Origin: Synaphobranchus kaupii
Taxonomy: Eukaryota; Chordata; Actinopteri; Anguilliformes; Synaphobranchidae
Length of the DNA stretch: 64,000 bases
NCBI GenBank assembly: GCA_029718625.1
Contig: CM056379.1
Coordinates: 56,661,487-56,725,486 of the forward strand
Reading direction: 5' to 3'
Shown: in pieces, positions 1-9,261 of the stretch
Position numbering within the stretch: position 1 is the stretch's first letter
Layout of the letters: every line of letters starts with the position of its first letter
Program-made: the position numbers and the translations under genes
The notes under the pieces: model-generated
Database searches by the model: none
What the model saw: the letters and a program-made list of their open reading frames with translations, nothing else
What the model was told of the DNA's origin: nothing

Positions 1-120
1 GCCCCATAACTTATAACTTCACCTACTTTTTCTCAAATAATACACACTCTCATCCCACTACTTTTTACCATTCCCCAATCTGTTTGCAGTCAAATTATCC
101 AGCCTATGAATCTAGCTGAC

Positions 121-304
121 CTTCACTGTCTTCAAAGGTGATGTGGGCGCAGCCTGGCGTAGACTTGGGCAGAGTGATGGAGGAGATCTCTCCTCCTCCA
201 TGCCTTTTCCTCAGGAAGTGGATGCAGAGCTTGTCTGTCAGTCGTTTCTCTTCTATGTCCTTTGGCACACCACACACAATCACAGTTCGACCTTCTCGCT
301 CCAT
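121..304 (-). CDS. RBM43/NMI-like RNA-binding protein, one exon (partial gene)
   Basis: The minus strand starts with ATG at 304 and reads RTVIVCGVPKDI, then DKLCIHFLRKRHGGGEIS and HITFEDSE. This is the first half of an RRM/NID-type fold as found in RBM43 and in the NMI/IFI35 family (hydrophobic strand, DKL-IHF helix, GGGE loop, second strand). The frame runs to position 121 and is followed at 120 by a GTCAGC donor, so the gene continues on the minus strand off the left edge. An in-frame TGA lies a few codons upstream of the ATG, so 304 is either the true start or lies just inside an exon whose acceptor I cannot fix. RBM43 and NMI cannot be told apart from 60 residues. NMI and IFI35 belong to the interferon response, but no function is asserted for this copy. 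Confidence 0.6.
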
Positions 305-403
305 CTTGTGGATCTGTCCTCAGCCTTCTTTTCCATGTTGGGATCAAATAAGGTAATTAAAACAACCATTAAAAAGCTCCAAACCAGAAAACCAGACACT
401 TGG

Positions 404-517
404 GGCTGGTTTCCCAGACATTAAGCCTAGTTTTAGACTAAAAAAAAATCTAATGAAAATCTCCAGTGGAAAAATTAGGTCTAGGACTAGGCTTAATCCA
501 TGTCTGGGAAATCAGCC
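404..517. mobile_element. Short hairpin MITE
   Basis: Two inverted arms of about 35-40 bp (404-440 and 477-517) share GGCTGGTTTCCCAGACAT and TTAAGCCTAG with few mismatches and are separated by about 36 bp. The structure can fold on itself, has no coding capacity and resembles a very common teleost short inverted-repeat element. I did not identify a clear TSD. Confidence 0.6.
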
Positions 518-1920
518 GTTAATGTTATTGTTGGCTCTCTTTTTTCAAAAATTGTTCAAAATCACTGGTAGGTCACAGATGTCTGAATTGTTTTCACACA
601 ATTATGCCTTTTGCCACAACACACATTATGCCAGGTTCAATTCTGGGGAATTTATTATTCAGACATTATTAGTTGGAATAATATGGCCTTTTATTTAGAA
701 TAGTTCTGAACAAAATGAGCTTTTAAGTCTGGTGAAGTATTGAACTTCTTATATGTTCTATGTGGTTGTCACTTAATATTAATTTACACTTATTGACCCC
801 CAAATTCTTGACTCCCTCTTGGTAGGCTATACTCTGCTATGGATTTAAATCTTTAGTTTAATGGTAATATAAGAGATATTGCATCAAAGGTAATTTGAAC
901 AAAATGAAATGAGCTAAATATAGGCCTATACTTCTATGGATAACGCGATATCAACAAAATACTGTCAACATTCTTCGTTATAAGCTCTGTAGCAGCAACA
1001 TGCGATTCAATCATAACGTATAGCCAAGCACGTAAACTGGTATCTTGACGCCTTTGCTAGTGAACTTGTTTTGTCTAATTGTAACGTAACGTGTATTCGT
1101 TTAACGATTATTAGCAAGCGCAAGAGAAAAAATGCACTTGAGGAAGTGCATAAATCTGTAGGAACAAAAAACAGTTACATTTCTCGTGAATTTGTTATAT
1201 CTCCGTCATAACGTCACACATTTAACTATGTAAATGGAAAGTACATCACTTTGAAAGAATTACTACCTTTTATTTCCTTGTCCGCAGGTGCCCAGTGCAT
1301 TTACACTTCAACCGACATTTTCGAAGAATAGAAAGTGAAACACACTCCACCCGCTAAAGGCTACTTCCCCCCACCAACACAAGGTGGCGCTTCTTGATCA
1401 GGCATGTAAAAGTTGACAAATGAAAATCTTGTCATACTATGTCCAGTAACTACCATAGGACTACCATGCGTTTCAGGTTCGTTTAAAAGTATTTCATTAT
1501 TTAATAGGCTACACCCATTTTAGTAATAGGCTATAGGCCTACTAAAATTATTCTGCCGTCACCAGGAAACTAAGCAATCTCAGTTTCTTTTATGTATATT
1601 ACTTTCCTAGTGTGACACGTTTACATTTATCTTCAATTATGACTGTGTTACAGATAAATAAAATAAGTTTAAAAAATGTAGGTAGAACGCGATACCAAAG
1701 ACAAAGTAGCCTACAGCTGTATTGAGCCAAATATATAATAAAACTAGACAAGTTTTTCATCGATTTAAATAATAACTCTATACATTTATTTTTTACAATC
1801 AATTTTGGTGATTACCCTATTCAAAATTATTGTAGCTGACGTGGAAAGTTATTATTTCCAGTTCTGTGCAATAAAACCACTGTCAAACTGTTCCGTACCC
1901 TGGACTGCCCTCAACTCGTC
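518..1920. other. Intergenic stretch, no gene seen
   Basis: This AT-rich sequence lies between the RBM43-like exon (minus) and the phb promoter (plus). The reading frames are short and have no recognisable domain. Because the two genes diverge, it probably contains regulatory DNA for both. No repeat family was recognised. Confidence 0.4.
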
Positions 1921-1924
1921 GTTA

Positions 1925-2005
1925 TTAAACAGCCAATCACAAAAGCGAATACTGAACATTTCAAGCATGCGCACTTAGTCTATTAAATTCATGCGCTGCC
2001 AGTGC
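1925..2005 (+). promoter_or_regulatory. Candidate phb promoter
   Basis: A CCAAT box (1933-1937, in AGCCAATCAC) is followed by NRF1-like palindromic sequence GCATGCGCAC (1965-1974) and a second CATGCGC (1990-1996). All lie immediately upstream of the sequence that continues, across the LINE insertion, into phb exon 1. NRF1-type sites suit a nuclear gene for a mitochondrial protein. There is no TATA box at the expected distance. The start site is inferred, not seen. Confidence 0.4.
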
Positions 2006-2043
2006 CTGCCGACCATAGAAATATATATTTCTATGCTGCCGAC
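2006..2043. mobile_element. 22-bp perfect palindrome flanked by 8-bp direct repeats
   Basis: CTGCCGAC occurs at 2006-2013 and again at 2036-2043. Between them, 2014-2035 is a perfect 22-bp palindrome (each half CATAGAAATAT). An 8-bp duplication around a terminal-repeat-only core is what a maximally deleted hAT-type MITE would leave. It sits inside the presumed phb exon 1. Confidence 0.5.
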
Positions 2044-2053
2044 AGCCACGATC
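2041..2053 (+). repeat. Left target-site duplication of the composite LINE
   Basis: GACAGCCACGATC here is identical to 8031-8043. The copies flank the whole LINE body, with the GAA-type tail at the right side, as expected for target-primed reverse transcription. Confidence 0.9.
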
Positions 2054-2415
2054 GGTCAAAAAATTCTGTAGGAGCGGGAGGAAAAGGACCGGAATCTTAT
2101 CAGAGAAACGAAATAGATAAACACGCTAAACACGATTCACGTCTGGGCTTTATGCCTGTCGGACGTGAATCTAGATTAAAACGGGTGCGCGAGAAAAGGA
2201 AAGAGGTCTGGAAACTCTGTTTTAACGAGGAACCAAGAAGCAAGGCGGATTGCAATCAACCGTACTGTGAGTGTAGAATGGGTGACAGCTAAAAGGAAGA
2301 AACCGAAGGAGATGAAAGGTAGAACAGAAGATTGGTCAGATCATGGTAGTCAAGGAGAAGGGGGTGCTGCTAAAAAAGTAAAAGATAATCGGGGCAATAC
2401 AGGACAGTTGGGAAG

Positions 2416-2610
2416 TTGGTAGTGGATCAGATAAGTTTCATAGCTTTCATTTGCAAAATAATGAATGTGGCTACCAAGCAAGAGAAGAAAAGTGACAAAA
2501 TTAAGACAGTGGTGAATGCAGCAGAAGAATTTCTGGGTATAAAAGACCTGAAAGCAGAAGATATACATAAAATGCTGAAAGTAAACTCTGATGGAGGGGG
2601 GCAGGCTATT
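2416..2610 (+). pseudogene. LINE A ORF1 C-terminal remnant
   Basis: The frame reading IAFICKIMNVATKQEKKSDK and then EEFLGIKDLKAEDIHKML resembles the end of the nucleic-acid-binding ORF1 of I/Nimb elements. The upstream CCHC knuckles expected for this protein are not visible, so most of ORF1 is lost or scrambled between 2054 and 2415. It lies directly before the endonuclease ORF, as usual in such elements. Confidence 0.5.
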
Positions 2611-5183
2611 GATTCAAATTGTTATTATGGTGATCCATTTATTACAATGGAACGCGAGAAGTCTCATTGCAAATGGTCAAGAATTAAAAAAATATATAAC
2701 TGACGCAAAACCACGACCGGATATTATATGTGTACAAGAAAACTGGTTACGGCCCCATCTAGATTTTATTATTCCAGGATATACCTCAGCCCGGTATGAC
2801 AGGGTAGACAATTAAGGCGGCGGTTGTGCTACATTTGTTAAAGATAGTGTCGTCTTCCGAAGAATACCATCACCAGCAGACATAGAATGCGTAATTATTG
2901 AAGTGTGTAATTCAGGTGTCAGTCTCAAAATAATCAACTTTTACAACCCGTGCAAGAAGCTGAGTGCTGAAATGTTTAATACAATTGAACATGGTAGAGG
3001 AGAAATCTGGTGCGGTGATTTCAATGCACATAATAGCTTATGGGGCAGTATACATACAGACAATAATGGCAATGTAGTTGAAGAACTGTTGGAAGAAAGA
3101 TCTTTAGTATGTCTTAATGATGGAAAAGGAACCAGATTAGATATATACAGAAATATTCTATCATGTCTAGATCTAACGTTAGTATCTTGAAATATAGCAT
3201 GCTCATGCGAATGGAACGTGGATGATAGTTCTAGTATAGGAAGTGATCATTATCCAATCTTCTGCTCTATAGAAATTAATATGCATGCCCAAGAAAAGTA
3301 CGTGTTAGAAAAATGGTGCTTTGAAAAAGCTGACTGGGAAAAATATCAAGAATACTGCATAGAGGGAACTAAGTCAATTTCAATGAATGGTAGTATAGAA
3401 GAATGCTATACTATAGTGACTAATTTAATTTTGAATGCTGCATCAAAGAGCATACCCATGAGTAGAATAACAGGGAAAAGGAAAGCGGTACCATGGTGGA
3501 ATGAAGAATGCACTAAAGCTATCAGAGAACGAACTAAAGCATTACGAGTATTAAGGACTAACTTGAATCAAGAAAACTTAATGGATTATCAAAAGAAAAA
3601 AGCTCTGACTCGCAGAATTATCAAATCCAGTAAAAAGAATGCATGGAGGGAATACTGTTCTACTATAGGTAGAGAAGTGAAACTAGGTGATGTATGGCAA
3701 ATGTTAAAGAAAATGAGTGGCAAAAGGAAATATACTAAAATTCCAGTGTTGGAGGATGGAGAAACAATAGCTGTAACAGATAAAGAAAAGGCTAATATAT
3801 TGGGTAAGAGCTTTGCTAATGTACACAGTGGGAATCACTTAGACGATTTGCATAAAAAGAGAAAAGAGACAGTGATAAGGGAAAATCGTAATATACTTAG
3901 GGGAAAAAATAATAATATAGACACAAATCTTGATGCTGAGCTGACTATGAGTGAGTTAGAAATAGCGATAAATAACACTGGATACACAGCAACGGGGCAG
4001 GATCAACTAAGTTACGCTATGTTTCGTTAATTACCCGATCAAGTACTGAGAATAATACTGGAACTGTTCAATAAAATATGGAGAGAAGGATTGTTACCAA
4101 AAAGATGGAAGAGTGCACTCATTTTACCTTTTAGCAAACCCAGTAAAAACCCAAATAATGCTGGAAATTATAGACCCATTGCTTTAACTTCGCATCTGTG
4201 CAAATGGATGGAAAAGATTTTGGTCCGAAGACTTAACTATTTTTTAGAAAGGAGAGGTTTAATTGCATCATACCAGAATGGATTCAGGAAAGGTAGGTCT
4301 TCCATGGACGCACTTGTTAAAGTTAGCAATGAAATAGAGAAAGCATTTAAAATGAAAGAATTGATGGTGATTGTTTTCTTTGATATCGAAAAAGCGTATG
4401 ATTCTATGTGGAGGGAAGGGCTGTTAATTCAAATGAATAGAATGGGCATTAGTGGAAGATTTTACAACTGGGTACTAGATTTCTGGGTTCTATCAGGTAT
4501 AAGGTAGGACCAGAGTTATCCGATGAGTATGATATAGTTAACGGAATTCCACAAGGAAACGTCATTAGTCCGGTGTTATTTAACATTATGATCAATGGTA
4601 TATTCATGAATCTTGACAGAAGGATATGCTCATCATTATATGCAGATGACGGAGCTATATGGATTAGGGGGAGAGACAACACAAGTGTGCTGAGAGAGAT
4701 TAAGAAAGCTATTTTAAAGGTAGAGCAATGGTCATACAATTGGGGTTTTAAAATCTCAACAAGTAAGTCTTGCTACATGTACATAACTAGAAAGAAAAAG
4801 AAAGAAGAACAGTGTCTTCTTTTATATGGACAACCAATGGAAAAAGTAAAGGAATTTAAATATTTGGGTAGATAAGCGATGTACATGGAAGACACGTGGA
4901 AAAACTAGAAACAAAATGTAAAAAAGTAATAAATTTAATGAGGGCTATATCTGGATATACATGGGGAGCAGATAAGCAGGCATTAATAGATATATATAGG
5001 GCTTTGATTAGATCAGCAATTGACTATGGGTGTTTTGTTTATGGGGCAGCAGCTAAATCGTACTTAAACCGAATTGATAGAATGCAAAGCAAAGCCTTGA
5101 GGCTTAGCATTGGTGCAATGAGATCAACGCCATGTAATGCCCTGTTAGTAGAATCAGGGGAAATCCCACTAGAGCTGGAATAA
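2591..5183 (+). pseudogene. LINE A ORF2: endonuclease + reverse transcriptase, broken
   Basis: Order of parts: AP endonuclease with LLQWNARS, DIICVQENWL, GDFNAHN and GSDHYPIF (about 2640-3270); a linker with WREYCSTIGR (about 3640); then the reverse transcriptase with NYRPIALTSHLCKWMEKIL, GFRKGRSSMDAL, FFDIEKAYDSM, GIPQGNVISPVLFNIMI and the catalytic YADDGA (4640-4660). Stops and frameshifts occur near 2814, 3190, 4030, 4505 and 4873. The reading ends at ESGEIPLELE (5183), well before RNase H, which A lacks. The missing end is not found after part B. Confidence 0.85.
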
Positions 5184-5220
5184 TAAGGTATATCCTATTA
5201 GTGACTGCAGTCTTTGATTC

Positions 5221-7819
5221 AGTATAAGAAGGCAGTGGTGAAAAGAACAGTACGTCAAGCTAAGAGGGCAAGTTGGAGAGAATACTGCAACAAAATAGGA
5301 AGAACAACACGTGGGAGAGGTATGGGGAATGATAAAGAAGATGGGAGGAGACGGAAGGGAATGGGAATATCCAGTTATAACATCTGAGGAGGGAACAGCA
5401 GTCACTAATAGGGATAAGGCAGAGATAATGGCCAACCTCTGCAGGGAAAGATCAAGTAGGTTATGATATGCAAAAGCACATAGGGGAAGGAGTGTTATTG
5501 AAGTTGCTGCATCTTTATAAAAGAGTGTGGGAGGAAGGTAGATTACCAAGTGTATGGAAAGAAGCAGTAGTGATTCCATTAAGAAAACCTGGCAAAGATC
5601 CTTCCAAATCCACTAATTATAGGCCAATAGCTTTAACATCAAATGTAGGCTAGATAATGGAAAGGATGTTAACAGAAAGGTTGTCATATGAGCTGGAGAA
5701 AAGAGGAATGATGGCAAGTTATCAGAGTGGTTTTAGGAAAGGAAGGAATACTATGGATCCAGTGATAAGGCTAGAGAATGAAATAAGAAAAGCCCAGGCA
5801 AATAAAGAATCAGTAATTGCAGTGTTTTTTGATATGGAAAAAGCCTATGACATGATGTGGAAGGAAGGATTGTTAATTAAGTTGCATAAATTGGGTGTTG
5901 GGGGGAGAGCTTTTAACTGGATAAAGGATTTTCTGTATGGAAGGAAAATACAGGTACGAATTGGGTCAGACTTGTCAAATCAGTACACGGTTGAAAATGG
6001 CACGCCTCAAGGTAGTGTGATAAGCCCGCTACTTTTCATCATTATGATTAATGATATTTTCTCAAAGGTACCAGTAGATATAGGTAGGTCACTGTTTGCA
6101 GATGATGGAGCCTTGTGGAAGAGAGGAAGGAACGTGGAATATATAATCAGGAAAGTACAAGGAGCAATTGATGAGGTGGTGGAGTGGGGTTATGATTGGG
6201 GGGGGTAGGTTCTCAGTAGAAAAAACTAAAACGGTATTTTTCACCAGGAAAAGAATTGAGGAAGGGGTGAAACTAAGGATCTACGGGAAAGAATTAGAAA
6301 GGGTTGGAACATTTACATTTTTAGGAGTTCTGTTTGATTCAAGATTAACATGGGTAGACCATATCAGGAAAATAGAAGAAAAATGCTAAAAAGTAATTAA
6401 TGTGATGAGATGTTTGACTGGTAGGGAATGGGGAGCAAGTTGTCATTCATTGAAAAGAATTTATGTGGCCTTAATAAGATCTGTGTTTGATTACAGCAGT
6501 GTAGCGTATGGATCAGCAGCCAGGTCAAATATAAAGAAGTTGGATGTGATTCAGGCACAGGCACTGAGAGTGTGTTGTGGGGTTTTGAAAACATCGCCTG
6601 TACCTGCCCTACAGGTAGAAATGGGAGAAATGCTATTAGAACTAAGAAGAATGCAACTAATGGCAAATTACTGGGCAAATCTGCAGGGACACAGTGATTC
6701 TCACCCCACGAGTGCTGCAGGAGTGCTGGGAGAATGCAAGAAATCAGAGGGATAACTTTGGTCGGAAAGGGAATGAAACAGCAAAAGAAATGGGAGTGTT
6801 TGATCTGAGGATAAGCCCTACAGTAATTTATCCGGTGGTGGCTCCCTGGGTGCTTGTGTGGCCAGATGTAGACTGGTATGTGCTAAAGGAAAAAAGGAAA
6901 GAAAAAGATAAAATTGATTTGGTAAATGCATTCAATAATCATGTAAGGAAGGAGTACAGTGATTATACGCAGATTTATACCGATGGTGCAAAAAAAACCT
7001 GAGGCAGGAGTGACTGGATTTGGGATAGCAATACCAGCAAAAGGAATTGGAATAAACAGAAGAACATCCAATAAATTAGGGGTCTACACAGTGCAGATGT
7101 TGGCAGTGTTGGTAGCACTACGATGGGTAGAAAAAACCAGACAGAACAAGGTATTAATATGTTCAGATTCATCCTCAGCCCTAGCAAGTCTAAGGTCTTT
7201 TCACTCAAACAGCCGTAAAGATATTTTATATGAAACCCTTATGTCAGTCACAAGGATAACAAATCAGGGGGGTCAAGTACAATTTGTGTGGGTTCCAGCG
7301 CATGTAGGGGTAAAGGGGAATGAGAGGGTGGATGAATTGGCAAAGAGGGCCTTAAAGAAAGGAAATATAGAGATTCAAGTCAGCATTAGTAAAGCAGAGG
7401 TTAAATGTGTAATCTGGGAAAAAACTAATCAAATATGGCAGGAAAGGTGGGACAGAGAGGGGAAAGGGAGGCATCTTTATCATATACAAAATAATGTCAA
7501 AGTTACTAGGGTAGGTAGTGGAAACAGGAGAGAGGATACTGTGGTGATAAGGTTGGGGCACTGTGGGTTAAACAAAACACTAAAAATGGTAGGGAAACAC
7601 CAGACAGGCTTGTGTGAGGAGTGTCAGGAAGAGTCAGTGGAGCATGTAGCTCTGAGTTGTAGGAGGTATGGGATACAGAGAGAGACGATGATAAATAAGC
7701 TGAGGGAATTAGGGGTGCAGGAAATCACACTAAGAGGTCTACTGAACATGAGTGACAGAGCACAGGTTAGTGTACTGTTAGCCTTCTTAAGGGATACAGG
7801 ATTATTTTATAGGATATGA
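5221..7819 (+). pseudogene. LINE B ORF2: reverse transcriptase + RNase H, broken
   Basis: B starts at the linker (KRTVRQAKRASWREYCNKIG) and has an internal deletion near 5450. It then carries a reverse transcriptase with NYRPIALTSN, FRKGRNTMDP, FFDMEKAYDMM, GTPQGSVISPLLF and FADDGA (about 6100). RNase H follows, with YTDGAKK (split by a frameshift in the A-run near 7000), SDSSSAL and WVPAHVGVKGNERVDEL. After that come a Cys-rich CEECQEESVEHVALSC and a stop at 7819. The second acidic position of RNase H, usually Glu, reads Gln in VQMLAVL. Confidence 0.85.
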
Positions 7820-8030
7820 GGGATAAACAGGAATAGGGTGTTAGGGTGGCTGTCAAAAAGATAGAGATTTTATAAGTAGGACTAGGAGTAAAGAATGGAG
7901 GGACAAATATATAGTTTAGGGTGATGGGAATTAGAGTGTAAGTCTATTTTCTGATCCACACTCCGGAGCAGAAGGTGGCGGTAATGCACCAATGAGCTGG
8001 ATGCAAACCGCCGTAACACAAGAAGAAGAA
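7820..8030 (+). other. LINE B 3' UTR and tail
   Basis: This non-coding tail contains CACTCCGGAGCAGAAGGTGG, then GGTAATGCACC, AACCGCCGTAACAC and a short (AAG)n run that ends exactly at the TSD. Such tails are the part of the RNA recognised by the element's own reverse transcriptase. Confidence 0.7.
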
Positions 8031-8083
8031 GACAGCCACGATCCTGGCCAGTCGAGGTCAAATTGATCGAGGTTCGGGATAAG
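8031..8083 (+). other. phb: Right TSD and phb exon 1 right part with splice donor
   Basis: 8031-8043 repeats the TSD GACAGCCACGATC. 8044-8083 continues CTGGCCAGTCGAGGTC to GGGATAAG, and a consensus donor GTGAGC follows at 8084. This is the 3' end of the non-coding first exon of phb. Intron 1 runs to the acceptor TTTTTCAACAG ending at 9158. Confidence 0.55.
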
Positions 8084-9158
8084 GTGAGCAAGCTGAGGGA
8101 CTGTTACAAAATCAAAATCACATATTGACCACATGTTGTAACGTTAGGTAACAATAACTAATCTACCTGATAATATATGTGTAATAATAGTTTAGCTAAC
8201 TATCTAACGTTAATAGCTAGCTATTTTGTACGTTAGATATAACTTAACGTTAGCTAGCGAGCGTTTCTGGCGGCTAACGTTAAGTACGAGCTAACGTTAG
8301 TTGGCAAGTTTATCTCAGAATATTTTAGTTCGCAAAGCTAGCTGTCGCTGTGGGTTGATAATTTGCCAGCATCGTGTAGCTAGGGACAATGTCGTCCATT
8401 TAGTTGGAGTAATATGCTAGCTAGTCTACTAGCTACCGTTAGCGTTACCTCATGTAATTATTTTAGCTACGTTAACGTGACAGTAAGCAGTGAGCTATGC
8501 TGCTATTTCCCATTCTCTGGCTCCTAATGTTATTTGCCAAATTTCCCAAAGTTCGTCCTGGCATGTTAACGTTAGCTACGTCACTGAAGTTTCTCCTCTT
8601 GTAAATGCATGACTAGAGGAGTGTGAAGCTACAACGTAGTAGCTAACGTTATCTTAACGTTAGGCCGTAAGTAGTAATGCAGTCTGACCGACCGTGAACA
8701 ACAAGATTGCAAGCGAAATGGAAATACGGCTCTCCTTTCCTAACGTTACCCATCCTACTAATAATGTCGTGTGCTACATAGAAAATGTAACTTACAGCGG
8801 CTCTGGAAGCTTAGACGTCCGTTGCCCCCTTAGCAAAGTTATCTAACATTTACAATCTCAACGTTATAACTTTGGACCCCAGCTAGCCACCGAGCTCACC
8901 TGGCAACCGTTAAATTAATGTTTGTTCTAACGTTTTTGTCTGCACTTCACCTCCCTATGTTTTTGGGGAAAACATGTTTGCCACCTAGCTTTCGAGGTTA
9001 TACCTGTGTTTCGAAGTGATAACAATGTCTCCCTGCATGTATTCTATTTTGTTTGTCGTTAAAGTAACCATGATATGTAATGTGTAATAATTTTCTCGAA
9101 TATGCATCTTTATTTGAGAGCAGCAGACGCTGAAGGTCGTGTTGCCATTTTTCAACAG
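8084..9158 (+). other. phb intron 1, rich in AACGTTA/GCTAGC motifs
   Basis: No gene or known transposon is seen. The short CpG-containing motif (T)AACGTTA occurs about a dozen times in roughly 850 bp, mixed with GCTAGC and CTAGCTA. This suggests an unmethylated, possibly regulatory, first-intron region. Confidence 0.5.
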
Positions 9159-9261
9159 GGCTGCTGGTTTATAGCTATGGCAAAGCTTTTCGAGTCCATA
9201 GGGAAGTTGGGTCTGGCCCTGGCCATAGGTGGAGGTGTGGTGAACTCTGCTCTCTATAACG
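9159..9261 (+). CDS. phb: phb exon 2 (start codon exon; CDS from 9177)
   Basis: Acceptor TTTTTCAACAG ends at 9158. Eighteen nt of 5' UTR are followed by ATG at 9177. The donor is GTGAGT at 9262. It codes for the membrane anchor up to SALYN and ends in phase 1. Confidence 0.93.

Larger units (their letters stand above)
2006..2053 (+). other. phb: phb exon 1 (5' UTR), left part, cut by LINE
   Basis: The sequence up to the TSD at 2041-2053 resumes after the LINE at 8044 and runs to a GTGAGC donor at 8084. Joined across the insertion it gives an uninterrupted non-coding first exon. A non-coding first exon also occurs in mammalian PHB. The exact transcription start is unknown. Confidence 0.5.
2054..8030 (+). 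mobile_element. Composite I/Nimb-type LINE (two different copies A and B fused)
   Basis: This is a non-LTR retrotransposon of the RNase H-bearing I group. The left part A (2054 to about 5183) has an ORF1 remnant, an apurinic endonuclease and a reverse transcriptase. The right part B (about 5221-8030) begins again upstream of the reverse transcriptase, repeats that domain with only about 60% residue similarity to A, and adds RNase H and a 3' tail ending in AAGAAGAAGAA. Single outer TSDs (2041-2053 and 8031-8043) flank the pair and none is seen at the A/B joint. Both parts contain frameshifts and stops, so the element is dead. The 3' tail containing GGTGGCGGTAATGCACC is typical of fish elements of this group. 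Confidence 0.85.

Noticed and set aside
4449..4739. Minus-strand frame of 96 codons in LINE A
   Set aside because: It is antisense to the reverse transcriptase palm region, with no independent support.
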